From Pseudophaeobacter arcticus DSM 23566 (GTDB lineage Bacteria > Pseudomonadota > Alphaproteobacteria > Rhodobacterales > Rhodobacteraceae), in the NCBI RefSeq assembly GCF_000473205.1, contig NZ_KI421507.1, positions 1,337,934-1,401,933 of the forward strand: a stretch of 64,000 nt of DNA, in the 5' to 3' direction. Positions within the stretch are counted from its first letter, which is position 1. Each line of letters begins with the position of its first letter. Positions 17,084 through 24,729 of the stretch are shown in pieces. The notes under the pieces were generated by a model, which worked only from the letters and a program-made list of their open reading frames with translations, was not told the DNA's origin and did not search any database. The position numbers and the translations under genes were made by a program.

Positions 17084-17642
17084 TCCTGTCACCGCCACTA
17101 ATGGGGCGCAATTCACCGGTCTCGCCACAGTCGAGGACGCAGGTTTGCAGGGGATGATCACCCTGCGCGGCGATCTGTCTTCCAAAACTCTGAAGGCGGC
17201 GGTCAAGGCGGCCACCGGTGCCGAGGTGCCAGAGCAGCGCAAGATCTCGGTGGTTGAGGGCGGCGCAGCGGCCTGGATGTCTCCGGATGAGCTGCTGCTG
17301 TTGGTGCCCTATGGCGATGCCGTGGCCAAAACCGCCGAGCTGGCACAGGCCTTGAAAGGCGAACATGCGCTGGCGGCCAATGTGTCGGATGCGCGGAGCT
17401 ATTTCAGCATTTCCGGTGCAGGCGCGCGCGAAACGCTGGCCAAGATCAGCCCGGTGGATCTCTCGCCTGAGGCCTTTGGCGCAGGCGACTTCCGTCGCAG
17501 CCGGACAGCACAGGTTGCGGCAGCCTTTTGGCTGCAAGATGACGACAGCTTCCGCCTTGTCTGTTTCCGCTCGGTTGGTGCCTATATGTTCAACCTCTTG
17601 TCCGCGTCTGCCCATCCACAATCCTCGGTGGGTGTGTACTGA
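17076..17642 (+). CDS. soxG: Sarcosine oxidase gamma subunit
   Basis: A 188-residue subunit of heterotetrameric sarcosine oxidase with a GcvT-like fold, packed against the alpha subunit. SPDELLLLVPYGDA and the SGAGARETLAKISPVDLSP region are typical of SoxG. The frame is open upstream to 17010 inside soxA, but the ATG at 17076 (MSNPVTAT), with AAGGGGAA just before it, fits the family. Last gene of the operon; a strong terminator follows 44 bases later. Confidence 0.95.
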   Translation: MSNPVTATNGAQFTGLATVEDAGLQGMITLRGDLSSKTLKAAVKAATGAEVPEQRKISVVEGGAAAWMSPDELLLLVPYGDAVAKTAELAQALKGEHALAANVSDARSYFSISGAGARETLAKISPVDLSPEAFGAGDFRRSRTAQVAAAFWLQDDDSFRLVCFRSVGAYMFNLLSASAHPQSSVGVY

Positions 17643-17686
17643 GTAGACCCCTCCCTTTTGGGTTGAAATTCTAAAACTGTAAATCT

Positions 17687-17724
17687 AAAGTGCCCTCAAA
17701 GTGATTTTGAGGGCACTTTTTTGT
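17687..17724 (+). terminator. Rho-independent terminator after soxG
   Basis: AAAGTGCCCTCAAA (17687-17700) pairs perfectly with TTTGAGGGCACTTT (17706-17719) over 14 bases with a five-base loop, followed by a T-rich run. It ends the sarcosine oxidase transcript. Confidence 0.93.
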
Positions 17725-17916
17725 TTGGAATTTGTGTTTGGCAAAACTGAAATTGGGGCACGTTACGCCGTGAAGGGAGATGGTTTTGCAATTTTGCAGA
17801 CCGCTGTATCTGGCCACTATTCGCGATGACCGTCCTCATGGCAATGCCGCCGCCTGTGTTACCGGTAAGTGTCGCCGGGGCTGAGCGGGTTAAGTAAGAG
17901 AGAACAAGGAGTTTGA

Positions 17917-18330
17917 ATGAAACAGCTTAAAAAGATGAGCCTCGCGCTTCTGGCTGGCCTTTGTATCGCTAGCCAGGCCCAGGCTGCGGACCGCATCATG
18001 TGCGAATTGACTGCGCATACCAGATTTGGTCTGGTGCCCCCGAAAGTGCTGATCGAGTTTAACGATAACCGGGGATCCGCGCTGGCCTATGATGCGCATA
18101 TTCATGAGGTCTACGGCAAGCCAATCGCAGCCGAGTTAGAAGAAACCAGGGCGTCTCGTTACACAATTTCCTGGAGGATTGAAAACTTGCCAATTCGGGG
18201 CAATACCACGTCTAGCGCACAGAGCATGCTGCGGTTGAACCTTAAGACAATGACAGCGAGTTTTACCGGCTATCTGGGCGGCTATGCCAATCACGCACGT
18301 GGCAGCGGGAAATGTCGGCCAGTTTCCTAG
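17917..18330 (+). CDS. Secreted protein of unrecognised family, tandem copy 1 (137 aa)
   Basis: A 137-residue protein with a clear Sec signal peptide (KKMSLALLAGLCIAS, predicted cut after AQA near residue 23). A good ribosome site, AAGGAG, lies eight bases before the ATG. The mature part has exactly two Cys, at 29 and 133, framing it. I do not recognise the family. It shares a pattern with the next two genes: a Cys near the N-terminus, G-[LW]-x-P-x-x-[VI] about ten residues later, a central W in a beta-like stretch, and a C-terminal G-x-G-x-C. A periplasmic or secreted beta-rich domain closed by one disulfide is a reasonable inference. Confidence 0.75.
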   Translation: MKQLKKMSLALLAGLCIASQAQAADRIMCELTAHTRFGLVPPKVLIEFNDNRGSALAYDAHIHEVYGKPIAAELEETRASRYTISWRIENLPIRGNTTSSAQSMLRLNLKTMTASFTGYLGGYANHARGSGKCRPVS

Positions 18331-18534
18331 GGTCTGGCACAAACCCTTGGGGGATGTGAGCAGATTCTGACCTCTGGGGCTTGCAGAAGCAAGCTCTATC
18401 ACTTTTCACTTTTGTGAAGTTAGTTGTCATGGTAATTAACCATAACCTAGATGGATTGTAATCGCCCCCGTTTAGGGAGGGGCATCAGAGTGCCGAGATC
18501 TTTTTAGAGTTGTGTGTCTGTTCCTGAGGGTTGA

Positions 18535-18948
18535 ATGACAGGATATTTAAACAGTTTGTTGTTTGCGACGTTAACCCTGTTTGGCGGCAGTGCTTATGCG
18601 GCCGATACCTTCACCTGCACTCTCACACCGGTGACCAAGTCTGGCTGGATACCCTCTCGGGTTTTGGTGGAGTTCTTGGAAAGTGGCGAAGATGCGCGGA
18701 TCTGGGCCTCTGAGGGAGGGGGATCGGTTCATGCGGTTTTGAAACAGCGCAGCGAGACTTCGTATCTGTTGGACTGGACGCCAAGCCGTGCGCTGGTGGC
18801 AAAAGCCACGGAGTTGAGCAACGACCGCTACAGGGCAATTTTGAACCTTGGAAATTTGAAAGTTTCGCTTCAGGTTCTGTCCAACTTCGCTTCTGGAGCG
18901 CGGTCACCGCGAGGGGTCGGAAGCTGTATGAGGGTCGGGGACTCGTGA
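18535..18948 (+). CDS. Secreted protein of unrecognised family, tandem copy 2 (137 aa)
   Basis: A second 137-residue copy. The signal peptide is MTGYLNSLLFATLTLFGG with a cut after AYA near residue 22, and the ribosome site is TGAGGG. Cys 28 (TFTCTLTP) and Cys 131 (GVGSC) sit at the same places as in copy 1, with GWIPSRVLVEF matching GLVPPKVLIEF of copy 1 and a matching SYLLDW core. Similarity to copy 1 is low overall but in register. The 204-base gap before it has short hairpins and no gene. Function unknown. Confidence 0.75.
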   Translation: MTGYLNSLLFATLTLFGGSAYAADTFTCTLTPVTKSGWIPSRVLVEFLESGEDARIWASEGGGSVHAVLKQRSETSYLLDWTPSRALVAKATELSNDRYRAILNLGNLKVSLQVLSNFASGARSPRGVGSCMRVGDS

Positions 18949-19036
18949 GCCAACCACATGGAACATTCGCGATAAGTGATTGCAGCCAAAACGATAATTT
19001 TTGAAATGAAGATAACGAATAGCTAAAAGATATGAT

Positions 19037-19444
19037 GTGAAGGTACTACTTCCTGCAGCACGCGTTCTGGCTGCCTCTGGGTCAGTTGTTCAGGCAGCTG
19101 AGGAGCCCAAATTCGACTATACCTGCCGTATAAAAGCAAAGCGAACGAGGGGCTGGACCCCCTATCAGATAAAGTTCTCCATTAACGAAGAGGACATGAC
19201 GGTTCTGGTTGACCACGGCATGAGCACGCCTGGCGAGGAGAGGCCTGTAACGGCCAAGCTCAAACGCAGAGATGATGAGACTCTCCGCTTCAAGTGGAGG
19301 ATTGGCCTCAGAACTTCGGAATGGGACATCATGTCCATCGGCTACAAGGTGGATTTTAAACCTGAAACAAAAACCGGAATGATGTGGCTTGCCATCCCAT
19401 CTGGGGGCGCCCGAGACGGTCCTGGAACCCTATCTTGCAAATAG
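19037..19444 (+). CDS. Secreted protein of unrecognised family, tandem copy 3 (135 aa)
   Basis: A third copy of 135 residues, starting at a GTG (19037) with no convincing ribosome site; the frame is closed upstream at 19013. The signal peptide is short and Ala-rich (cut near QAA, residue 21). Cys 30 (FDYTCRI) and Cys 134 (GTLSCK) align with those of copies 1 and 2, followed by GWTPYQIKF and a KWRI core. The mature part is more charged than the others. Start and expression are less certain than for the two copies upstream. Confidence 0.65.
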   Translation: MKVLLPAARVLAASGSVVQAAEEPKFDYTCRIKAKRTRGWTPYQIKFSINEEDMTVLVDHGMSTPGEERPVTAKLKRRDDETLRFKWRIGLRTSEWDIMSIGYKVDFKPETKTGMMWLAIPSGGARDGPGTLSCK

Positions 19445-19467
19445 CCCGGCTTGTGACGCCTGCCTGT

Positions 19468-20259
19468 CTATTTGTTGTCGCTGAACAAAAAGGTTGGGAA
19501 CCGGGTTAAGGCGCGCTCTTGTGTGAGCGTTTCAAATCCGGTGGCCCGCCCGTTGTCTTCGTTGCAGTTGCTATAAAACGACAACTGGTCTGCCAGCTGC
19601 TGCATGCGCTGTTTTCGAATCTCTGCATCCAGAAAGGGTGCATGGGTCGACAGGTAGAGGGCAGGGCGGTGCTCTTTCAGCCAGGGGATCAGGCTGGGCA
19701 GCACATCAAATTCGGCGCCTTCAATATCCATTTTTACCAGCGAGACACGGCTCAGGTCTGCAGATTTGGCAAAGTCTTTCCAGCCCAGGGTGATCACGTC
19801 AGAACCGTGCTCCCCATCGTTGAGCAGGCTGGTCATACTGTCGCCAGCCTCGCCGCCAAAAGAGGCCATCCGGGCAATGCCGACGTCTTGGCTCAGCGCT
19901 GCGGAAAAGGCCGAGACATTCTGCACAGAATTCAGTTCCAGGTTCCAGGCGAGATAGCGAAAGGCCACCGGGTCCGGCTCAAAGCAATAGACCCGCCGGG
20001 CCAGGCTGGCGCCATATAATACCGTGGGGCCAATCCAGGCGCCAATGTCGAGATAGTCGTGATCCGCGTCCAGATGCGCCTCCAGCACGGCAAAGGTTTC
20101 AGGCTCCCAGGTGCCTGCGCTTGCTTTGCGCCAGAATTTGGAATGATAGGGATCCAGCCGAAAGGCAGTGCCGTTCAGAGAGCCGGCATAGTGCCCCCGG
20201 GCGCGGTAAAACATTTTGCGCGCGGCGATCCAAGTCTGCATGACCTTCTGTGCGATCAT
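19468..20259 (-). CDS. FkbM-family SAM-dependent methyltransferase
   Basis: A 263-residue Rossmann-fold methyltransferase of the FkbM family. The SAM-binding loop is YLDIGAWIGPTVLYG, the acidic ribose contact is CFEPDP, and KMDIEGAEFDVL is the FkbM signature. Relatives methylate sugars, polyketides or lipids, often in polysaccharide loci. No glycan cluster is adjacent, so the substrate is open. The frame continues upstream to 20340, but the ATG at 20259 gives a family-like start. It is divergent from sodB. Confidence 0.88.
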   Translation of the reverse strand: MIAQKVMQTWIAARKMFYRARGHYAGSLNGTAFRLDPYHSKFWRKASAGTWEPETFAVLEAHLDADHDYLDIGAWIGPTVLYGASLARRVYCFEPDPVAFRYLAWNLELNSVQNVSAFSAALSQDVGIARMASFGGEAGDSMTSLLNDGEHGSDVITLGWKDFAKSADLSRVSLVKMDIEGAEFDVLPSLIPWLKEHRPALYLSTHAPFLDAEIRKQRMQQLADQLSFYSNCNEDNGRATGFETLTQERALTRFPTFLFSDNK

Positions 20260-20382
20260 CTCAAGTTTCCTTATTATTGCACATAGGCCATGCGCGGTTT
20301 TATTGTCTTGGCACTTGACCTGCTGCCCCCCGCGCCGCATGTATCAGCTCAGGAACGCAACAAAAATTGACAGGTGTCCACT

Positions 20383-20985
20383 ATGGCTTTTGAACTTCCC
20401 GATCTTCCTTATGCACATGACGCGCTGGCCGCCAAGGGCATGTCGGCAGAAACCCTGGAATACCACCACGACCTGCACCACAAGGCCTATGTCGACAACG
20501 GCAACAAGCTGATTGCAGGCACCGAGTGGGACGGTAAATCTCTGGAAGAGATCATCATCGGCACCTACGACGCGTCTTCTGTGGCGCAAAACGGTATCTT
20601 CAACAACATCTCGCAGCTGTGGAACCACAACCAGTTCTGGGAAATGATGGGCCCTGGCGCCGCCGCCATGCCTGGTGAGCTGGAAAAAGCTCTGGTTGAA
20701 AGCTTTGGTTCGGTTGACGAGTTCAAGTCGCAGTTCTCTGCTGCTGGCGCTGGTCAGTTTGGCTCTGGCTGGGCTTGGCTGGTGAAAAACGCTGACGGCT
20801 CGCTGGCTGTGACCAAGACCGAAAACGGCGTCAACCCGCTGTGCTTTAACCAGACCGCGCTGCTGGGCTGTGACGTTTGGGAACACTCCTACTACATTGA
20901 TTTCCGCAACAAGCGCCCCGCCTACCTGTCGAACTTCCTCGACAACCTGGTGAACTGGGAAAACGTCGCTTCGCGTCTCGGCTAA
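20383..20985 (+). CDS. sodB: Superoxide dismutase, Fe/Mn type
   Basis: A 200-residue cytoplasmic enzyme converting superoxide to hydrogen peroxide and O2. Metal ligands are visible: a His in LEYHHDLHHKAYVD near residue 24, a His in LWNHNQFW near 70, and DVWEHSYYIDFRN carrying the Asp and last His. GAGQFGSGWAWL is the iron-type signature, though metal choice cannot be settled from sequence alone. The start is the ATG at 20383 (MAFELPDLPY); an in-frame GTG nine bases upstream is less likely. A terminator follows. Confidence 0.96.
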   Translation: MAFELPDLPYAHDALAAKGMSAETLEYHHDLHHKAYVDNGNKLIAGTEWDGKSLEEIIIGTYDASSVAQNGIFNNISQLWNHNQFWEMMGPGAAAMPGELEKALVESFGSVDEFKSQFSAAGAGQFGSGWAWLVKNADGSLAVTKTENGVNPLCFNQTALLGCDVWEHSYYIDFRNKRPAYLSNFLDNLVNWENVASRLG

Positions 20986-21009
20986 GCCTCTTTAGTTTTC
21001 AAAACCTTG

Positions 21010-21039
21010 AAGCCCTGCCAGCAATGGCGGGGCTTTTTA
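21010..21039 (+). terminator. Terminator after sodB
   Basis: AGCCCTGCCA (21011-21020) pairs with TGGCGGGGCT (21025-21034) over ten bases with one G-U pair and a GCAA tetraloop, then a short T-run. Confidence 0.88.
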
Positions 21040-21112
21040 TTTGGAAAAAATGTTGCCGTATGAGATGATTTCAATCAAATTTGAAAAATCAACCTTTGAT
21101 TGAGGTACTTTT

Positions 21113-22132
21113 ATGCGCTTCTCTTTTTGCCTGATCTTGTTTTTTTCTTTGACGTCCTGCTCGGTTATTGAACGCGAGGTTGGATATCCTGGCGGTAATC
21201 TGGGCTATCTGGCGGATCGCAACACCCTGTTTGCCAAAGGGCAGGAGCAGCGCGTGAACCGATATCTGGTCAGTCTGGCGCTGATTGCGCCGCTGGTTGC
21301 GGAAACGGCCCGCACCGGCACCGAGGCAAAGCTATCTTCGTCTGCAATTGAGCTTCTCTATGGCAATATCGCCAAGCTGAAAGCGGCCTCCTCTCTGTGC
21401 AAATTTCCTACCCTGCCGGTTGCAGCCGATGCCAAGCCTGGTGACGTCGCGATCAAGTGTGATGCTGCAAAGCTGAAGGGCAACGTTAACACGGCCCTGA
21501 ATTTTGAATCTCTGTCTTATGAAGTGGCAAAGTCCCTGGGGGATGCGCTGAAGCAGGCCTTTGACAATCTGGAAATCAAGGCAAATGTGACACGCATTAT
21601 TGCCCTGGATCCTTCGGAAATCCTGCGGGCGGTGCTGGGGGCGCGTCGACTTATTCCAATCTTGATGGACTATCTTGCCACTTTTCGGGATGTCTCAATT
21701 ATTTTTGGACAGTCCGTCGTGACCTCGTGTGAGCAGCAAGAAATTGCCTCCTGCGCCGCTGTAACCCAAAGCTTTGCCAGCTTGATCAACCGGCCCGCAG
21801 GCGAGAGCCTGGAACAGGTGACGGCGCAAAGACCGATCTACGACATCTATTCCACGTCAAAAGCGGCGATTACTGCCGGGCTCGACTGGAAGCTGCAGCA
21901 ATGGCAGGTGGTGGCGCTGTTGCAGAACGTAAACCGTGCCTGCAGAAAGCTAGAGGCCATTGCCCGGGTCGATGATGCTGACTACCAGGGTTGCGCGGTG
22001 AAATGGGATAAGGTCGTCGTGAACCAAACAGCGCCACGCGCTGGAAAAACCGTTCAGGAAGTTGACGAATCAACCGCCGCCTTGCCCAAGGTCAATGCGT
22101 TGATCGCAGCCCATGGCGCGCAACAGGGCTAG
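21113..22132 (+). CDS. Putative lipoprotein of unknown function (339 aa)
   Basis: A 339-residue protein with a lipoprotein signal: a hydrophobic stretch to residue 15, then a lipobox LTSC with the acylated Cys at 16. The mature part looks helical and has further Cys in two pairs (LCKFP with IKCD, and SCEQQEIASC). I do not recognise the family. The Ser after the Cys (CSVIE) favours outer-membrane sorting by the usual rule. It stands alone between the sodB terminator and the convergent LOG gene. Confidence 0.7.
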   Translation: MRFSFCLILFFSLTSCSVIEREVGYPGGNLGYLADRNTLFAKGQEQRVNRYLVSLALIAPLVAETARTGTEAKLSSSAIELLYGNIAKLKAASSLCKFPTLPVAADAKPGDVAIKCDAAKLKGNVNTALNFESLSYEVAKSLGDALKQAFDNLEIKANVTRIIALDPSEILRAVLGARRLIPILMDYLATFRDVSIIFGQSVVTSCEQQEIASCAAVTQSFASLINRPAGESLEQVTAQRPIYDIYSTSKAAITAGLDWKLQQWQVVALLQNVNRACRKLEAIARVDDADYQGCAVKWDKVVVNQTAPRAGKTVQEVDESTAALPKVNALIAAHGAQQG

Positions 22133-22197
22133 GGACGGCTTGCCTGCTTCACCAGGCGGCGTTTTACTGCTGCGCAACTGGTTTTGTGGGGAGGGGC

Positions 22198-22740
22198 TTA
22201 GGTCGCCAGAGCGTTCAACGCCTGCTCTGGGGTTTCGACCCAGATCAGGAAATCGCTGAGCGAAGTATCGGCAAAGCCCTGAGCCACCATATGGGTCATC
22301 AGGTCGTGCAGCTTGTCCCAGTAGCCTTCGACGTTCAGGATCACGATGGGTTTGTCGTGCAGCCCCAGCTGGCGCCAGGTCAGGGCCTCAAACAGCTCAT
22401 CCAGCGAGCCCGGACCGCCCGGCAATACCACCACCGCATCGGCATTATACAGCATCACCTTTTTGCGCTCATGCATGGTCTCGGTGACCACATAGGTGTT
22501 GAGGTCGGATTTTCCGACCTCTCGCTTGACCAGATGCTCGGGAATAACCCCAAAGGTCTCCCCTCCGGCCTCTTGTGTGGCGCGCGCCACAACCCCCATC
22601 AGGCCAACGTCTCCGGCGCCATAAACCAGCCGCAACCCGCGCGCTGCAAGCATCACTCCCAGGCTTTTGGCGGCGCTTTCATAGGCGGGCATTGCCCCAG
22701 ACCGTGATCCGCAATACACACAGACCGATTTTATAGGCAT
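22198..22740 (-). CDS. LOG family protein (cytokinin riboside 5'-monophosphate phosphoribohydrolase-like)
   Basis: A 180-residue Rossmann-like nucleoside-monophosphate hydrolase of the LOG/TIGR00730 family. VYCGSRSG opens the fold. MHERK (about 89-93) and PGGPGSLDE (about 107-115) are the catalytic pair, the second a variant of the usual PGGxGTxxE with Ser for Thr. The product would be free base plus ribose 5-phosphate; in bacteria the physiological role is usually nucleotide salvage or clean-up. The start at ATG 22740 is chosen over the longer frame to 22833, which overlaps the promoter of the next gene. Confidence 0.92.
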   Translation of the reverse strand: MPIKSVCVYCGSRSGAMPAYESAAKSLGVMLAARGLRLVYGAGDVGLMGVVARATQEAGGETFGVIPEHLVKREVGKSDLNTYVVTETMHERKKVMLYNADAVVVLPGGPGSLDELFEALTWRQLGLHDKPIVILNVEGYWDKLHDLMTHMVAQGFADTSLSDFLIWVETPEQALNALAT

Positions 22741-22881
22741 GAGAAAGGCCTTTCTTTGAGTTTTCAAGGGGAAACATAACTGGTGTTTTGACCCTTGATA
22801 GCGTGATTGATAGGCTGCCTCAACCGGGTGCATGGCGCGGTTTCAGCGGGAAACCCGTTTGGCACTGAAGGAAGGAAGAAG

Positions 22882-24615
22882 ATGGCTGGAACAGGTGTAA
22901 CAGGTGGGCTGAGTAGCATGGCTCTGGGTGGAGCTGTTGCGACGGTTGTTGTCGTCGGGGGGGCAACCATGGTCTGGCTCGGAGTGTTTGACAGCAGCGA
23001 TGGCACGCGCAGCACCCGCGATGAGGCTTCAAACCCGGTTGTCATCTCGCCCTCGGCCACTCCGCCGGTGGTGATCGAAGGTGTTTCGCAACAGCCGGAG
23101 CCAGTGGTGAGCGAAACTGCAACCGTCGCCCAACAGGCTGCAACCCAACAGGCAGAACAGCAAGACAGTGGGCAAGCAGAGCAACAGCTCGCATCGCCGC
23201 AAGAGGTGGCAGCGGTCGACACCACTTCGCAGGCCTCCACTGGCTCTGTGAGTGATGCGCCTGCGGTGGAAACCAGTGCCGATGGTGGCAAAGCTGTGAT
23301 CGAGACTGAAAACCTTGCCGAAGATACCAGCGCCGCAGAGAGCAGTGATGCCGCGCGGGTTGCGGCTCTCGCCCTCCCAGAGGGAAACACGGCCGAGACC
23401 CCCTTGTTTGAAGCGCCGCTGCTGGATCTGGTTCGGGTTGGCCCAAATGGCGAAACCGTAATTGCCGGCCGCGCCCCGGCGGGTGTGCGGGTCGAAGTCC
23501 TGCTGGACGGCGAAGTTGTCGAACAGGTTGAGAGTGAGGCCGGCGGTGATTTTGTCGCTTTTGCGGATCTGCCCCCGAGCACCCAGGCGCGGGTGATTTC
23601 TTTGCGGGCCAGTGCCCAAGGGCAGGAGCGTCTGTCGGACAGCAGCTTTATTGTCGCGCCCGCGACCCCTGTGCCAGCCGGTCCTGCGCCGACCTCAACC
23701 GCTGAGGCTGCGCCGGTGTCGGAGCAGGTCGCCACAGAGACGGGTGACGCCCCATCTGATGAGGCCGCGCAGCGTGCCGAAGCATCTCAGGTCACCGAAA
23801 CAGTGGCCACCGAAACACTGGCCACCGAAACACTGGCCGAGGCCACAAAAACGCCAGAGGATACAGTGGTGTCCAAGGTGCCACAGGGGCTGGACACAGG
23901 GACGCCGAATGCGCCCAAGGCTACAGAACTCGCTGCGGATGTTGCCTCTCCCGAAGCCAAGCAGATGGCGGATGCCACAACGGCGGGTGCACAGCCGGAT
24001 GCAACCAGCCCTGGCCGCGGCGAGGAAGCCGTTGTCGCAGAGACCGATCCGGCCCCCCAGCCCGAAGCCACCCAGGTTGCTGTCCTGCGGGCCAATGCCG
24101 AAGGTGTCACCCTGGTGCAGCCGATCGCGCAAAAACCGCAGGGTAAGGTGGTTCTGGACACCATCAGCTATTCTGACAATGGCGAGGTGCAATTGGCCGG
24201 CCGTGCCGGGGCTGCGTCCAATGTGCTGGTCTATCTGGACAACACGCCTGCGGGGCAGTTTGCTGCCGCCGAGAATGGCAGCTGGGGCGGCGGGCTAGAG
24301 GCGGTAGACCCAGGTGTCTATATCCTGCGCCTGGATGAGGTGAACGACGCGGGCAAGGTCCTGAGCCGGTTGGAAACTCCCTTCAAACGCGAGGCGCCCG
24401 AGGTGTTGCAGCCGCCCGTTGCCGAGGGGGCAACAGGGGATACCGCGCCATTGGTGCGGGCTGTGACTGTGCAAGAGGGCGACACGCTCTGGGCGATTTC
24501 GCAGCAGCGCTATGGCAGCGGGTTTCTCTATGTGCGGGTCTTTGAGGCCAATAACACTGCCATCCGCGACCCGGATCTGATCTACCCAGGCCAGGTCTTT
24601 ACCCTTCCGGAATAA
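22882..24615 (+). CDS. LysM-domain membrane-anchored protein
   Basis: A 577-residue protein. A single N-terminal helix (about residues 14-38) anchors it. A long low-complexity Ala/Glu/Thr/Val/Gln-rich linker follows, interrupted by two beta-sandwich-like modules (LDLVRVGPNGETVIAGRAPAG near 185, and VVLDTISYSDNGEVQLAGRAG near 425). It ends in a LysM peptidoglycan-binding domain of about 50 residues (VTVQEGDTLWAISQQRYG ... IYPGQVFTLPE). The layout is common in Rhodobacterales and suggests a periplasmic cell-wall scaffold. The linker contains a triple 15-base repeat. The ATG at 22882 has a GAAGGAAG site; the frame is open to 22807 but without support. Confidence 0.88.
   Translation: MAGTGVTGGLSSMALGGAVATVVVVGGATMVWLGVFDSSDGTRSTRDEASNPVVISPSATPPVVIEGVSQQPEPVVSETATVAQQAATQQAEQQDSGQAEQQLASPQEVAAVDTTSQASTGSVSDAPAVETSADGGKAVIETENLAEDTSAAESSDAARVAALALPEGNTAETPLFEAPLLDLVRVGPNGETVIAGRAPAGVRVEVLLDGEVVEQVESEAGGDFVAFADLPPSTQARVISLRASAQGQERLSDSSFIVAPATPVPAGPAPTSTAEAAPVSEQVATETGDAPSDEAAQRAEASQVTETVATETLATETLAEATKTPEDTVVSKVPQGLDTGTPNAPKATELAADVASPEAKQMADATTAGAQPDATSPGRGEEAVVAETDPAPQPEATQVAVLRANAEGVTLVQPIAQKPQGKVVLDTISYSDNGEVQLAGRAGAASNVLVYLDNTPAGQFAAAENGSWGGGLEAVDPGVYILRLDEVNDAGKVLSRLETPFKREAPEVLQPPVAEGATGDTAPLVRAVTVQEGDTLWAISQQRYGSGFLYVRVFEANNTAIRDPDLIYPGQVFTLPE
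23794..23838 (+). repeat. Three tandem 15-bp units in the LysM gene
   Basis: ACCGAAACACTGGCC occurs three times head to tail (23794-23808 with one mismatch, 23809-23823, 23824-23838), encoding TETVA, TETLA, TETLA in the linker. The unit is a multiple of three, so copy changes keep the frame. Probably replication slippage. Confidence 0.9.
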
Positions 24616-24631
24616 TCTCTGGCCAGCAACG

Positions 24632-24661
24632 AAAAACGCGCCTGATCTGGGCGCGTTTTTG
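24632..24661 (+). terminator. Terminator after the LysM gene
   Basis: AAAAACGCGCC (24632-24642) pairs perfectly with GGCGCGTTTTT (24650-24660) over 11 bases, loop of seven, and the T-run is part of the 3' arm. Confidence 0.9.
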
Positions 24662-24729
24662 CGGCTGCTACTGGTGGGATCGCCACCGGCAGCCTATCTG
24701 TCATACATTGAGCCAGGATATCACGCCCT

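Noticed and set aside
22764..23735. 323-codon frame antisense to the LysM gene
   Set aside because: Low-complexity Ser/Ala-rich complement of the Ala/Glu/Thr linker.
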